A stretch of DNA of 64,000 nucleotides from Kineosporia mesophila (lineage in GTDB: Bacteria > Actinomycetota > Actinomycetes > Actinomycetales > Kineosporiaceae): contig NZ_JAJOMA010000011.1 of NCBI RefSeq assembly GCF_021129235.1, positions 124,001 through 188,000 on the forward strand, in the 5' to 3' direction. Numbering within the stretch: position 1 is the stretch's first letter; the number at the start of each line of letters is the position of its first letter. Of the stretch, positions 1 through 7,804 are shown in pieces. Made by a program: the position numbers and the translations under genes. Under the pieces are notes generated by a model. The model had not been told where the DNA came from and made no database searches. It saw only the letters and a list, made by a program, of their open reading frames with translations.

Positions 1-1183
1 AGACACCGACGACGGAGAAGTCCCTGAGTTCCAGCCCGAGGGGGACGTCCGGGAGCACGGGATGGGTCTCACCGGTGTCGTCAGGGCTGCTCCGAGTCGG
101 ATCGCGCTTGGTCACGCACGAGGGCTCCTCGCCCCGGCCGATGCGCACGGCCAGGGCCACGTGCTGTCGCGGTGTTCGCACCCAGAGGTCGTCGGTCGGG
201 ATCCGGGCCGTGACCGCGAGACGGGCCAGATCGGGATAGATGGTCTCCAGATATTCGGCATCGCGGGAAAGAGCCTTGTCCAGGAACTCTTCCGCTTCGA
301 GTGTCTCCTTCCGGTGCGCCTCGGCCAGCCACCGGCTCTCCCGGCCACCCCGTCGACGGTCGGTGACGTACTGCCCGAGCATCAGGAGCGGGCTCATCGC
401 GGCGACGAGGAGATAGCCGGGTTGCCGCCACAGCACCGCCAGGGGCACCGCGAGGAGCAGGGGCGCCAGCATCATGAGCCAGGGCATTTGCGGACGGGTC
501 GGAGTGGACAGTGGCTGCGGGAAGGTGATCAAAGCAAAAGGTTTCAGTGGCTCCAGGGCTGCACGCCGGTTGACGAGTAGATGGCCTTCGGCGTCCGGGG
601 TGACGGCCGCGGCCGGCCGGGTCGGTGCGCGCACCGCCAGAATGCTGCTGCCCAGCCGCACCGGTTCACCGGGGTGCAGGGGAACCGCGGCATTCTCGAC
701 GGGCTGATCAGCTACCCGGGTTCCGTTCGCGGAACCGAGGTCCCGGACGGTCAGGCCGTCTTCCGAGGCTGATATCTCGGCGTGGTGACGTGAGATGTCG
801 GGATCTCTCAGGGAGAGACCTGAGGAGCCGTGTCTACCGATGAGCACCGGGTGACCCAGGGGTAGAGCATGTGTGAGGCCTGCATCCGGCCCGGCCACCG
901 TGTGAACCTCCAGAACCCCGGAAGCGTTCGCTGGAACATCCTCCTGAGCTCTGAGTACCAGAGTCGCCCCTTGCACGAGTGGTGGGAGGCCGATCGGATG
1001 GGTCAACGGGACGACGTGGCTGGCGCAGTGAAAATTTACCTTGGTCGCCTTATTTGGATCAGGAAGAACAGCGGTGAGCTGATTGCTCACAGACCCCAGT
1101 AGCGTCCCTGGCTGCGCCTGGATCTCGACACTAACTGCGGTCACTTCGATCTCGGAAAGAACAACGGTGAGTCGGACTCTCAT
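1..1183 (-). CDS. FHA domain / FtsK-SpoIIIE (EccC-like) membrane ATPase, 3' truncated
   Basis: The frame is open from ATG at 1183 to the window edge, giving about 394 residues with the C-terminus missing. The first 85 or so residues (start MRVRLTVVL) resemble a small ubiquitin-like YukD-type domain. An FHA domain follows at about 105-185, with SRHHAEI near 131 and a GSANGT motif near 151. Two membrane helices lie at about 233-252 and 256-273. Next comes a region typical of EccC/FtsK-like ATPases (WVRTPRQHVALAVRIG, then LPDVPLGLELRDFSVVGV). The Walker motors expected in this family would lie beyond the edge. Family knowledge suggests a membrane-anchored ATPase related to type VII secretion or DNA translocases, probably regulated by phosphothreonine binding. 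It is divergent from the Tad pilus operon. The substrate cannot be judged. Confidence 0.85.
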   Translation of the reverse strand, partial: MRVRLTVVLSEIEVTAVSVEIQAQPGTLLGSVSNQLTAVLPDPNKATKVNFHCASHVVPLTHPIGLPPLVQGATLVLRAQEDVPANASGVLEVHTVAGPDAGLTHALPLGHPVLIGRHGSSGLSLRDPDISRHHAEISASEDGLTVRDLGSANGTRVADQPVENAAVPLHPGEPVRLGSSILAVRAPTRPAAAVTPDAEGHLLVNRRAALEPLKPFALITFPQPLSTPTRPQMPWLMMLAPLLLAVPLAVLWRQPGYLLVAAMSPLLMLGQYVTDRRRGGRESRWLAEAHRKETLEAEEFLDKALSRDAEYLETIYPDLARLAVTARIPTDDLWVRTPRQHVALAVRIGRGEEPSCVTKRDPTRSSPDDTGETHPVLPDVPLGLELRDFSVVGV

Positions 1184-1224
1184 GTCATCGATTGTGCGTC
1201 GCCCGTGGGGGAGTGACGACCACC

Positions 1225-1273
1225 TGTGGACAACCTGCTCATGGCCGCCGAATTTCATCAATCCTGTGGATAA
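1225..1273. promoter_or_regulatory. Pair of DnaA-box-like 9-mers
   Basis: TGTGGACAA (1225-1233) and TGTGGATAA (1265-1273) are the reverse complements of TTGTCCACA and TTATCCACA, the usual actinobacterial and enterobacterial DnaA-box forms. They have the same orientation, start exactly 40 bp apart, and lie in the 193-bp spacer between the divergent FHA-FtsK gene and the pilus operon. Whether DnaA binds here is an inference from the match alone. Confidence 0.4.
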
Positions 1274-1376
1274 CTTGCGCAGGGTCTGTCCGGGTTTCCT
1301 ATGCTGTGGTCCACGGGGATGGGCGGCTCGGCCGCCTGGGGGCTCTGCGCCCCACGGGGATGAGTAGGGGGATCCG

Positions 1377-2606
1377 GTGGATGCTGTCTCGATCGTTTCC
1401 GACGGTGTACGGGAACGAATACGCCGGGAAGGTATTGACCCCGGCCGCGATTCGGCCGGACTGCGGCGCCTCGTCGAGTCCGAGGTGGCCGCGTACGACG
1501 AACGCTCACTTCTGCGGTCGCTGCCGCCGCTCGCGGACATCGAGCACGCCGTCAAGCGGGTGATCGACGAGGTGTCCGGATTCGGCGCGCTGCAGGCGTA
1601 TCTCGACGATCCGTCGATCGAGGAGATCTGGATCAATGATCCGGGCCGGGTATTCATTGCACGTTCTGGCGTCAGCGAACTCACCACAACAATTTTCACG
1701 GCCCAGGAAGTGCGTGATCTGGTCGAGCGGATGCTGAAGCACTCGGGGCGCCGGGTCGATCTGGCCAGTCCCTTTGTGGACGCGATGCTCCCCGACGGTT
1801 CCCGGCTCCACGTCGTCATCCCGGACATCACCCGGCACTCCTACGCCGTGAACATCCGAAAGTTCACGGTGGTCTCGTCCCGACTCGATGATCTCGTCAC
1901 ACTGGGAACTCTCACCCCACAGGCCGCTCAGTTCCTGGCTGCCTCTGTGGTTGCCGGGCTCAACATTCTGGTGTCCGGGGGAACTCAGGCCGGCAAGACC
2001 ACGATGCTCAACTGCCTGCTGGGCTCGGTACCGGCCCGCGAGCGGGTCATCACCTGCGAAGAGGTTTTCGAGCTGAGGGTGCCCCTCCGGGACACCGTTC
2101 CGATGCAGTGTCGCCAGGCCAGTCTGGAGGGAACCGGTGAGATCCCCTTGCGCAGGCTGGTGAAGGAAGCTCTGCGGATGCGCCCGAACCGGCTCGTGAT
2201 CGGTGAGGTACGCCAGGCCGAGAGTCTGGATCTGCTCCTCGCGCTCAACAGCGGACTCCCCGGAATGGCGACTGTTCATGCCAATTCCGCCCGGGAGGCG
2301 GTGATCAAGATGTGCACGCTACCCCTCCTGGCGGGTGAGAACGTCAGCGGCCGCTTCATCGTCCCGACCGTGGCCAGCTCGATCGACCTCGTGGTGCAGG
2401 TGCGTCTGGATGGTGACGGGCGTCGCCGGGTGACCGAGATCGTCGGTGTACCGGGCCGGGTCGAGGGAGACGTGATCGAGACGACCGAGATTTTCGGGCG
2501 GCGCGGTGACCGGCTGGTGAGGAGCGACGGATTCCCGCCGCACCCGGACCGGTACGAACGCGCGGGGATCGACGTCGCGGCGGTGCTGAGGGGTGGCTGG
2601 AGGTGA
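1377..2606 (+). CDS. cpaF: Tad/Flp pilus assembly ATPase (CpaF/TadA family)
   Basis: This 409-residue type II/IV secretion ATPase starts at GTG 1377 behind a TAGGGGG ribosome site. The N-terminal domain ends with the family pattern DDPSIEEIWINDP near 80. Walker A is GGTQAGKTT at about 201-209. The Walker B/His-box region is RLVIGEVRQAESLDLLLALN near 271, followed by GMATVHANS. It powers assembly of Flp pili from the cytoplasmic face of the inner-membrane platform. It is the first gene of the operon, and its stop lies just ahead of the tadB start. It is of normal length for the family. Confidence 0.95.
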   Translation: MDAVSIVSDGVRERIRREGIDPGRDSAGLRRLVESEVAAYDERSLLRSLPPLADIEHAVKRVIDEVSGFGALQAYLDDPSIEEIWINDPGRVFIARSGVSELTTTIFTAQEVRDLVERMLKHSGRRVDLASPFVDAMLPDGSRLHVVIPDITRHSYAVNIRKFTVVSSRLDDLVTLGTLTPQAAQFLAASVVAGLNILVSGGTQAGKTTMLNCLLGSVPARERVITCEEVFELRVPLRDTVPMQCRQASLEGTGEIPLRRLVKEALRMRPNRLVIGEVRQAESLDLLLALNSGLPGMATVHANSAREAVIKMCTLPLLAGENVSGRFIVPTVASSIDLVVQVRLDGDGRRRVTEIVGVPGRVEGDVIETTEIFGRRGDRLVRSDGFPPHPDRYERAGIDVAAVLRGGWR

Positions 2607-2610
2607 CGGC

Positions 2611-3474
2611 GTGGGTGCAGTGATCGGACTGACCGCGGGCGTGGGCCTGTTCCTGGTCTGGTGGGCGTGCTGGGAACCGGCGCCTCGTCCGACGGATCTG
2701 AACAGCCGGTCCCCGGTGGGTCGCTTGAGAGCCCTGCTCGACGAAGCAGATCTCCCATCCGTGTCTCCCACCGCGTTCCTGGCCGTGTGCGCCGGCACCG
2801 GCGTGGGAGTCGGCCTGGCGGTCTTCGCCTTCACCGGGGTTCTCCCGGTCACCGGATGCTTCGCCGCCATCGCCGGCTGGGCGCCCTACGCCGCCGCTCG
2901 TGGTCGCGCGCGGCGACGGCGTCAACGGTTTCGTGAACTCTGGCCCGACGTCGTCGACAACCTGGCCTCGGGAGTCCGCGCCGGTCTCTCCCTTCCGGAG
3001 GCGCTGGGTGCCCTCGGCGAGCGAGGACCGGAACCGCTACGTCCACCGTTCCGGGCCTTCGCCCGTGACTATCGGCTCACCGGCAGCTTCGGGGACTCAC
3101 TGGAGGTCCTCAAGTCCCGGCTGGCCGATCCCGTCGGCGACCGGCTCTGCGAGGCGCTGCGGATCACCCGTGAGGTCGGCGGCTCCGATCTCGGGCGCCT
3201 CCTCCGCAATCTCTCCATGTTTCTGCGCGACGATGCGAGAGTTCGGTCGGAACTGGAGGCCCGGCAGAGCTGGACGGTTTCCGCCGCTCGGCTCGCGGTA
3301 TCGGCGCCCTGGCTGGTGCTGGCCCTCCTCACCTCGAAACCCGAGTCCGTACAGGCCTATGAGAGTTCCACCGGCACCGCCGTCCTGGCGGTCGGCGCCG
3401 GCGCCTCCGTGTTCGCCTACCGTCTGATGACAGTGATCGGCCGGCTTCCGCAAGAGCAGCGGGTGTTGCGCTGA
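2611..3474 (+). CDS. tadB: Pilus assembly platform protein TadB (type II secretion F family)
   Basis: The protein has 287 residues if it starts at GTG 2611, which has a GGAGGT ribosome site six bases upstream. An earlier in-frame GTG at 2593 would overlap the ATPase gene. It has membrane helices near residues 5-20, 55-95 and at the C-terminus. The cytoplasmic GspF-like helical domain includes PDVVDNLASGVRAGLSLPEAL. It forms the inner-membrane platform together with TadC. Its stop overlaps the tadC start (ATGA), so the two are probably translationally coupled. Confidence 0.9.
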   Translation: MGAVIGLTAGVGLFLVWWACWEPAPRPTDLNSRSPVGRLRALLDEADLPSVSPTAFLAVCAGTGVGVGLAVFAFTGVLPVTGCFAAIAGWAPYAAARGRARRRRQRFRELWPDVVDNLASGVRAGLSLPEALGALGERGPEPLRPPFRAFARDYRLTGSFGDSLEVLKSRLADPVGDRLCEALRITREVGGSDLGRLLRNLSMFLRDDARVRSELEARQSWTVSAARLAVSAPWLVLALLTSKPESVQAYESSTGTAVLAVGAGASVFAYRLMTVIGRLPQEQRVLR

Positions 3475-4400
3475 TGTCGGCAGTGGGTGCTCTGCTCGGA
3501 GCCCTGACCGGAATCGGCGGGTGGCTCGTGGTCCTGGGCGCGCCGTGGAACCGGCGCCCCACGCTGGACGAACGTCTGGCACCGTACCTGCGTGGTGCCC
3601 GGCTCGTCATGGACGAGTCCCAGCTCCGGCAGCCGGGCGCGGGATCGGTTGTCCGGGAGTTACTTCAACCGTTCATGCGCCGGGCCGCACGGGGAGCGGC
3701 CCGGGTCAGTGGGGGGAACGCCTCGGTGGAGAGACGGCTTCGTCAAGTGGGTACGGGCATCTCGATCGAGCAGTTCAGGGCCCAGCAGGTGATGGCCGGA
3801 GCGCTGGGGACTGGAGCGGGAGCCGGTGTGGCCGCAGCGATCGCTGTCCGGAGCGGTCTGAGCGTGGTCTCGCTCGTGGGCCTGGTCCTGATCGGGACGC
3901 TGCTCGGGGTGCTGGGCCGTGACCAGGCGCTGGACTGGCAGGTCCGGCGGCGCGAGCGTCACATCCTGGCGGAGTTCCCGGCGGTGGCAGAGATTCTCGC
4001 CCTGGCTGTCGGCGCCGGGGAGGGACCTCTCGGCGCTCTCGATCGGGTGGCCCGCACCTGCAGCGGTGAGTTGCCGACCGAGATCGGCCGCACCCTGGCG
4101 GAAGCCCGGACCGGTCGATCTCTGACCGATGCTCTCAATGATCTCTCGGCTCGCAGTGCGATCCCGAGCCTTGCCCGGTTCGTCGACGGGATCGTGGTCG
4201 CGATCGAACGAGGCACTCCACTGGCGGACGTCCTGCGAGCTCAGGCCCAGGACGTTCGGGAAGTGACCAGGCGCCGGCTGATGGAGTCCAGCGGGCGCCG
4301 GGAGATTGGTGCCATGGTGCCCGTGGTCTTCCTGATCCTTCCGGTCACAGTACTTTTCGCGCTGTATCCCGGCCTGGCGGTACTTGAGCTCACGGTCTAG
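3474..4400 (+). CDS. tadC: Pilus assembly platform protein TadC (type II secretion F family)
   Basis: This 308-residue protein overlaps tadB by the ATGA motif at 3472-3476. It has an N-terminal helix, a central helical pair (about 100-145) and a C-terminal pair ending VVFLILPVTVLFALYPGLAV. Between them is the GspF-like segment AEFPAVAEILALAVGAGEG, which is typical of TadC. It is the second inner-membrane platform subunit of the Flp pilus machine and follows the TadA-TadB-TadC order seen in actinobacteria. Confidence 0.9.
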   Translation: MSAVGALLGALTGIGGWLVVLGAPWNRRPTLDERLAPYLRGARLVMDESQLRQPGAGSVVRELLQPFMRRAARGAARVSGGNASVERRLRQVGTGISIEQFRAQQVMAGALGTGAGAGVAAAIAVRSGLSVVSLVGLVLIGTLLGVLGRDQALDWQVRRRERHILAEFPAVAEILALAVGAGEGPLGALDRVARTCSGELPTEIGRTLAEARTGRSLTDALNDLSARSAIPSLARFVDGIVVAIERGTPLADVLRAQAQDVREVTRRRLMESSGRREIGAMVPVVFLILPVTVLFALYPGLAVLELTV

Positions 4401-4430
4401 CTACAGATCCGACGAAGAACGGGGACACAC

Positions 4431-4691
4431 ATGCTTTTCACGGCGATGCCGTCCAGCACGGTGAAGCGGCGGGGTTCGGTCGGTCGTGCTCTGGCGCAGC
4501 ACCTCGCTGCGTCCGTGGCGACCCGGATGCAGCTGGTGCGTGGTCGCGACGGTGATCGAGGTGACGTTCCGGGCTGGGTGCTGGTCACCCTCATGACAGC
4601 GGGTCTGGTGGTCGCTCTCTGGGGCGCGGCCGGCCCGCGACTGGTCCAGGTCTTCAACGACGCCGTTGACAACGTCGTCGGCGGTCCCTGA
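4431..4691 (+). CDS. Flp-type pilin or small pilin-like membrane protein
   Basis: This 86-residue protein lies 30 bp after tadC. A basic N-terminal stretch of about 40 residues precedes GDVPGWVLVTLMTAGLVVAL, a single hydrophobic helix. A short tail follows (VFNDAVDNVVGG). Size, position and helix match the pilin-like component found after tadC in actinobacterial Tad loci. There is no strict Flp cleavage site (G followed by a +5 Glu), so processing is uncertain. Confidence 0.75.
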   Translation: MLFTAMPSSTVKRRGSVGRALAQHLAASVATRMQLVRGRDGDRGDVPGWVLVTLMTAGLVVALWGAAGPRLVQVFNDAVDNVVGGP

Positions 4692-5084
4692 GTGGGGCGG
4701 TCCGGGTTTCGGCACGATAAAGGCTCCGCGGTAGTTGATTTCGTCATGGTCGGATCGTTGCTGGTGTTCCTGTTCCTGGCCCTCGTCCAGCTCGCCCTGA
4801 CCGTGTACGTACGGAACGCTCTCATCGACTGCGCGGCTCAGGGGGCGAGATTCGGTGCCTTGTCCGACCGGGACCCCGCGGCCGGGGCCGACCGCGCCCG
4901 CAGCCTCATCGGGGAGGAGCTCTCGCCAGGGTATGCGCGGCGGGTCTCTGCCCGTCGTGTCGATCTGGACGGGACGGTGATCGTCGAGGTGCGGGTGATC
5001 GCGCCGCTGCCCGTCGCCGGGCTGATCGGCGTTGGGCGGAGCGTGGACGTCACCGGTCATGCTCTTGCCGAGGCCGGACCGTGA
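4692..5084 (+). CDS. TadE-family pseudopilin
   Basis: This 130-residue protein starts at GTG 4692, directly after the preceding stop. The N-terminus has the TadE pattern KGSAVVDFVMVGSLLVFLFL, with a small charged leader and then one long helix. The extracytoplasmic part is of the usual length, about 85 residues. TadE-like minor pseudopilins are thought to prime or cap Flp pilus assembly. Abutment to the previous gene supports one transcript. Confidence 0.85.
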   Translation: MGRSGFRHDKGSAVVDFVMVGSLLVFLFLALVQLALTVYVRNALIDCAAQGARFGALSDRDPAAGADRARSLIGEELSPGYARRVSARRVDLDGTVIVEVRVIAPLPVAGLIGVGRSVDVTGHALAEAGP

Positions 5085-5101
5085 CGGGGAGGTAGCCATC
5101 C

Positions 5102-5569
5102 ATGGTCAGAGGGAAAGACCGCATCTGTGCTTCCCGTGAAGGGGGATCAGCGGCGATTGAATTCGTGGCCCTCGGGCTTCTTCTGATGCTTCCCGTCGCA
5201 TATCTGGTGCTCATTCTCGGACGGGTGCAGGCAGCCTCGTTCGCTGCGGACGGTGCGGCAAGGGAAGCAGTCCGGGCCTTCATTACTGCGGCGAATGATA
5301 CGGAGGGTCAGGAACGGGCAGCTACCTCGGCCGAGTTGGCCCTCAAGGATCAGGGATTCGCTGCGAGCGATGGAACGCTTCACATCGGCTGCAGTAGGTC
5401 GTCCTGCCTGGTGCCGGGCGAACGAGTGACGGCCCAGGTGGAGGTCACGGCTAGTTTTCCCTGGCTTCCGGTGGGATTGGCGGACGCCCTCCGTGCCCAG
5501 GTGGTGGTGAGCGCCAGCCAGGTCGAGACGGTGGACGAGTTCAGGGAGTTCGGTCGGCAAGGCAACTGA
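5102..5569 (+). CDS. TadE/TadF-like pseudopilin
   Basis: The protein has 155 residues with the leader pattern GGSAAIEFVALGLLLMLPVA, an N-terminal helix and a soluble C-terminal part. Two cysteines (GCSRSSC, about 100-106) could form a disulfide outside the membrane. It starts at ATG 5102 behind GGGGAGGTAG, 17 bp after the previous gene. It is probably a second minor pseudopilin of the Tad system. The family assignment is secure, the exact role is not. Confidence 0.8.
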   Translation: MVRGKDRICASREGGSAAIEFVALGLLLMLPVAYLVLILGRVQAASFAADGAAREAVRAFITAANDTEGQERAATSAELALKDQGFAASDGTLHIGCSRSSCLVPGERVTAQVEVTASFPWLPVGLADALRAQVVVSASQVETVDEFREFGRQGN

Positions 5570-5760
5570 CAGGAGGTTCGGGGGAGAGACCGACAAAGCA
5601 GCCTCGTGGATTGGGAACGGGTTCGGGGGTGAGGTTGGTGAGGGTGGGAACTGGGCTAGCTGAAGACCACGAGGTGCGGGAACTCGTCCTGGGGCGGGGA
5701 ATTTCCCGAAGCGGGGATTCAGGCTGGGTGAAGGATTGCCAGGGGTAGAACTCGGCTGGG

Positions 5761-6363
5761 GTGAAGGTTTGGAAGTGGAGTTTGTTCAAAGACAAAGGTC
5801 TTGGTCGCGGTGGGTTTCTTACCGCGGATGGAATCGCCGGCGCCGGGGAGGATTCAGGTTGCTGCATAGGGTCTCGTGGGGAGTGGGTGCCAGGTCGGCA
5901 CAGCGGATTCGTCGGCGCCGGCGATTCTGGTCAGATCATGCCGCTGGTAGCAGGTTTCATTGCGGTGGCCCTGCTTCTGATCCTGGTCGCCACCGACATT
6001 ACCGCCCTGCATCTGCAACGCCAGGAACTCCATGCTCTGACCGATGCCGCAGCACTGGACGCGGCGGATGCTCTCGATGAGGAGTCGTTCTACCGGCGGG
6101 GGATGGGGGAGTATCCCGTGCCGCTCTCCGACGGGACCGTGCACGCCAGCGTTCGCAGCTACCTGGGCGAGAAACCGGAGACCGCCGCTGACCTGGACGT
6201 GGCAATCGGCAGTCCGACCGGCGCATGGGAGGAAACCACGGCACAGGTCACGCTCACCGGTCGCGCCCGCATACCTTTAGTGGGGCTTGTGGTGCATCGA
6301 TGGGCGAACGGCGTACCACTGCAAGCCACGAGCCGAGCCTCGGCCCGCGAGCCCGAGCCGTAG
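5761..6363 (+). CDS. TadG-like pilus protein with uncertain N-terminus
   Basis: The conserved part starts at GDSGQIMPLVAGFIAVALLL (about residue 58 of the longest form), with one helix followed by LQRQELHALTDAAALDAADAL. This is typical of Rv3654c/TadG-like N-terminal domains. The preceding stretch (5761-5925) has atypical composition. The true start may be GTG 5884 rather than GTG 5761. A 190-bp G-rich spacer separates it from the previous gene, unlike the tight packing upstream. It is shorter than full TadG because the C-terminal vWA part is absent. Confidence 0.7.
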   Translation: MKVWKWSLFKDKGLGRGGFLTADGIAGAGEDSGCCIGSRGEWVPGRHSGFVGAGDSGQIMPLVAGFIAVALLLILVATDITALHLQRQELHALTDAAALDAADALDEESFYRRGMGEYPVPLSDGTVHASVRSYLGEKPETAADLDVAIGSPTGAWEETTAQVTLTGRARIPLVGLVVHRWANGVPLQATSRASAREPEP

Positions 6364-6400
6364 TCGCCCGCCGATCCACGCCCAGAGCCGGGGCCGCACC

Positions 6401-6505
6401 GAGCGAGCCGGGACCGAACTGGGGCGGGGCCGCCCGAGCGAGCCGGGACGGAACTGGGGCGGGGCCACCTGAGCGAGCCGGGACCGAACTGGGGCGTGAC
6501 CGCGC
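6401..6505. repeat. Three tandem 35-bp GC-rich repeats
   Basis: Three near-identical 35-bp units (6401-6435, 6436-6470, 6471-6505) each begin GAGCGAGCCGGGACC or one base different. A degraded fourth copy follows (6506-6545, with GAGCCGGGACCG). The period is not a multiple of three, so the repeat does not encode a repeated peptide in one frame. It lies in the 231-bp gap between two convergent genes. Confidence 0.8.
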
Positions 6506-6594
6506 TGGGGGAGCCGGGACCGCGCGGGGGGAGCCGGGGCCCCACCGAGGTGCGACGACAACGTCGGCCAGTTGGCGCGTCCCCCATTGGAAAC

Positions 6595-6900
6595 TCAGGC
6601 CACGTGCGCCTCAACGGGAGGAGCCGTCTGCGACACCGCTGACGACCGCACCAACCCCAGGGGTCCCACGACCACATACATGATCGCTCGGCTCAGGGTC
6701 GAGAAGGTCACCTCCAGCACCCCGGGAAGCCGCACCACGCAGTCGCGCGCCAACTCGTGCTGGGCCAGTACCTCTTCGAGGAACACGACAACCCCGAACG
6801 GCCGACCGGGCTCCCGGGGAACGGAAGTGGCCAGATGGACCACGACCCCACAGCTTCGGAGATGGGCCTGGATGTGACGGGCGGTTTCGCCGGCCTGCAT
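6595..6900 (-). CDS. Small protein of unknown function
   Basis: This 101-residue protein starts at ATG 6900 behind a very good ribosome site (AAGGAG, four bases spacing). That supports a real gene, though I recognise no family. The sequence alternates short beta-like stretches (GVVVHLATSV, FGVVVFLEEV) with a hydrophobic segment near the C-terminus (AIMYVVVGPLGLV). It is divergent from the XRE regulator at 7128, so the two may form a regulator-target pair. Confidence 0.6.
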   Translation of the reverse strand: MQAGETARHIQAHLRSCGVVVHLATSVPREPGRPFGVVVFLEEVLAQHELARDCVVRLPGVLEVTFSTLSRAIMYVVVGPLGLVRSSAVSQTAPPVEAHVA

Positions 6901-7033
6901 GCAACTCCTTATAAGCGATGAGCGCGAGCAGTCAGCGCACAAAGCTGCGGATGGTGTGGTCCCGACCCGCCAGGACGGAGGGAGGTCAACCGGCGGGCCG
7001 GAACCAGTCTGAGGACGTTCGTCAATTTCCGAA

Positions 7034-7079
7034 CTGATTTGGTGATTCACCGTATCGTTTGGGGAAACGCCAAATCAAG
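7034..7079. promoter_or_regulatory. Imperfect inverted repeat, candidate XRE operator
   Basis: CTGATTTGGTG (7034-7044) is mirrored by CGCCAAATCAAG (7068-7079) in the divergent intergenic region between the small gene at 6595-6900 and the XRE regulator. The local DNA is AT-richer than its surroundings. Autoregulation by the XRE protein is inferred from position only. Confidence 0.4.
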
Positions 7080-7127
7080 CCGCTTTCTGCTACTCCCTCA
7101 CCTGGCGGGCCACTTACGGTCGGGCGC

Positions 7128-7370
7128 GTGGCGGACCTGGGGCGGATCGTGGCGCGGAACATCCGCGGCGAGAGGTCGCGCCTGGGGCTGACCCAGGAGG
7201 AATTCGGTGCGCTGGTCGGCTGGTCTCTCAGCCAGGCGCACGACGCCGAGAAGGGCAACCGGCGAATCCTGGTCCAGGAGATCCCGATGATCTGCCGCGC
7301 CCTCCAGGTCACCTTCGCCGATCTGTGCCGCGGCGCCGAACCGAACGATCTCGACTCGCTCGGGCTGTAG
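7128..7370 (+). CDS. Small XRE-family helix-turn-helix regulator
   Basis: The protein has 80 residues if it starts at GTG 7128. The frame stays open to a TTG at 7059, but that start would lie inside the candidate operator. Almost the whole protein is one HTH domain (LGRIVARNIRGERSRLGLTQ, then EEFGALVGWSLSQAHDAEKG and a dimer helix). No effector domain is present. It probably represses itself and/or the divergent small gene. Confidence 0.75.
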   Translation: MADLGRIVARNIRGERSRLGLTQEEFGALVGWSLSQAHDAEKGNRRILVQEIPMICRALQVTFADLCRGAEPNDLDSLGL

Positions 7371-7804
7371 CCGTTCCCCGGGTTACCGAAGCGCCCAGAG
7401 CTACTGAAGTTCCCGGAATGCCTCGAGATGCGGGATCCGGCGGACAGGGGCACGCTTTTCGCGTGAACCGGGGAGTGTGAGAGCAACTCGGGGATCGGGG
7501 AATGGGAGCCCCTGTGGGAGTTGGAGTCCAGCCGCGCGTCCGGATTCGTTCAGGACGCGCGGCCGGGAGCCCGCATCGACGCCGTGTCCGCGTAGTCGCA
7601 GCGAGAGCACCGACATGTGTGCCGCGCGAACTGTGGAGCGTCATTCGTCACTGCAAATCGGCCACAACTTGATCAAAGGCTTATTTATGTGACCCCTGCA
7701 ACAGCGGTGCAGCGCGGCTCCCATGGACGCACGGGCCTGCCCATGGGCGCTGATCGACATGCCGACTCTGTGTTTGCGCCCGACACCGCGTAACCTCGAT
7801 CAAC
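7371..7804. other. 434-bp intergenic stretch before prfB
   Basis: I see no credible gene here. A strong hairpin, GCCGCGCGTCC (7531-7541) with GGACGCGCGGC (7553-7563) and an 11-nt loop, may end the XRE transcript, although no T-run follows. The 7640-7700 part is locally AT-rich and could hold the prfB promoter, but no clear -35/-10 pair could be assigned. Confidence 0.5.

Noticed and set aside
6401-6505. CRISPR array
   Set aside because: The 35-bp units are directly tandem with no unique spacers between them.
7059-7127. TTG start extending the XRE regulator by 23 residues
   Set aside because: No ribosome site, and the start lies within the candidate operator. The HTH domain begins naturally at GTG 7128.
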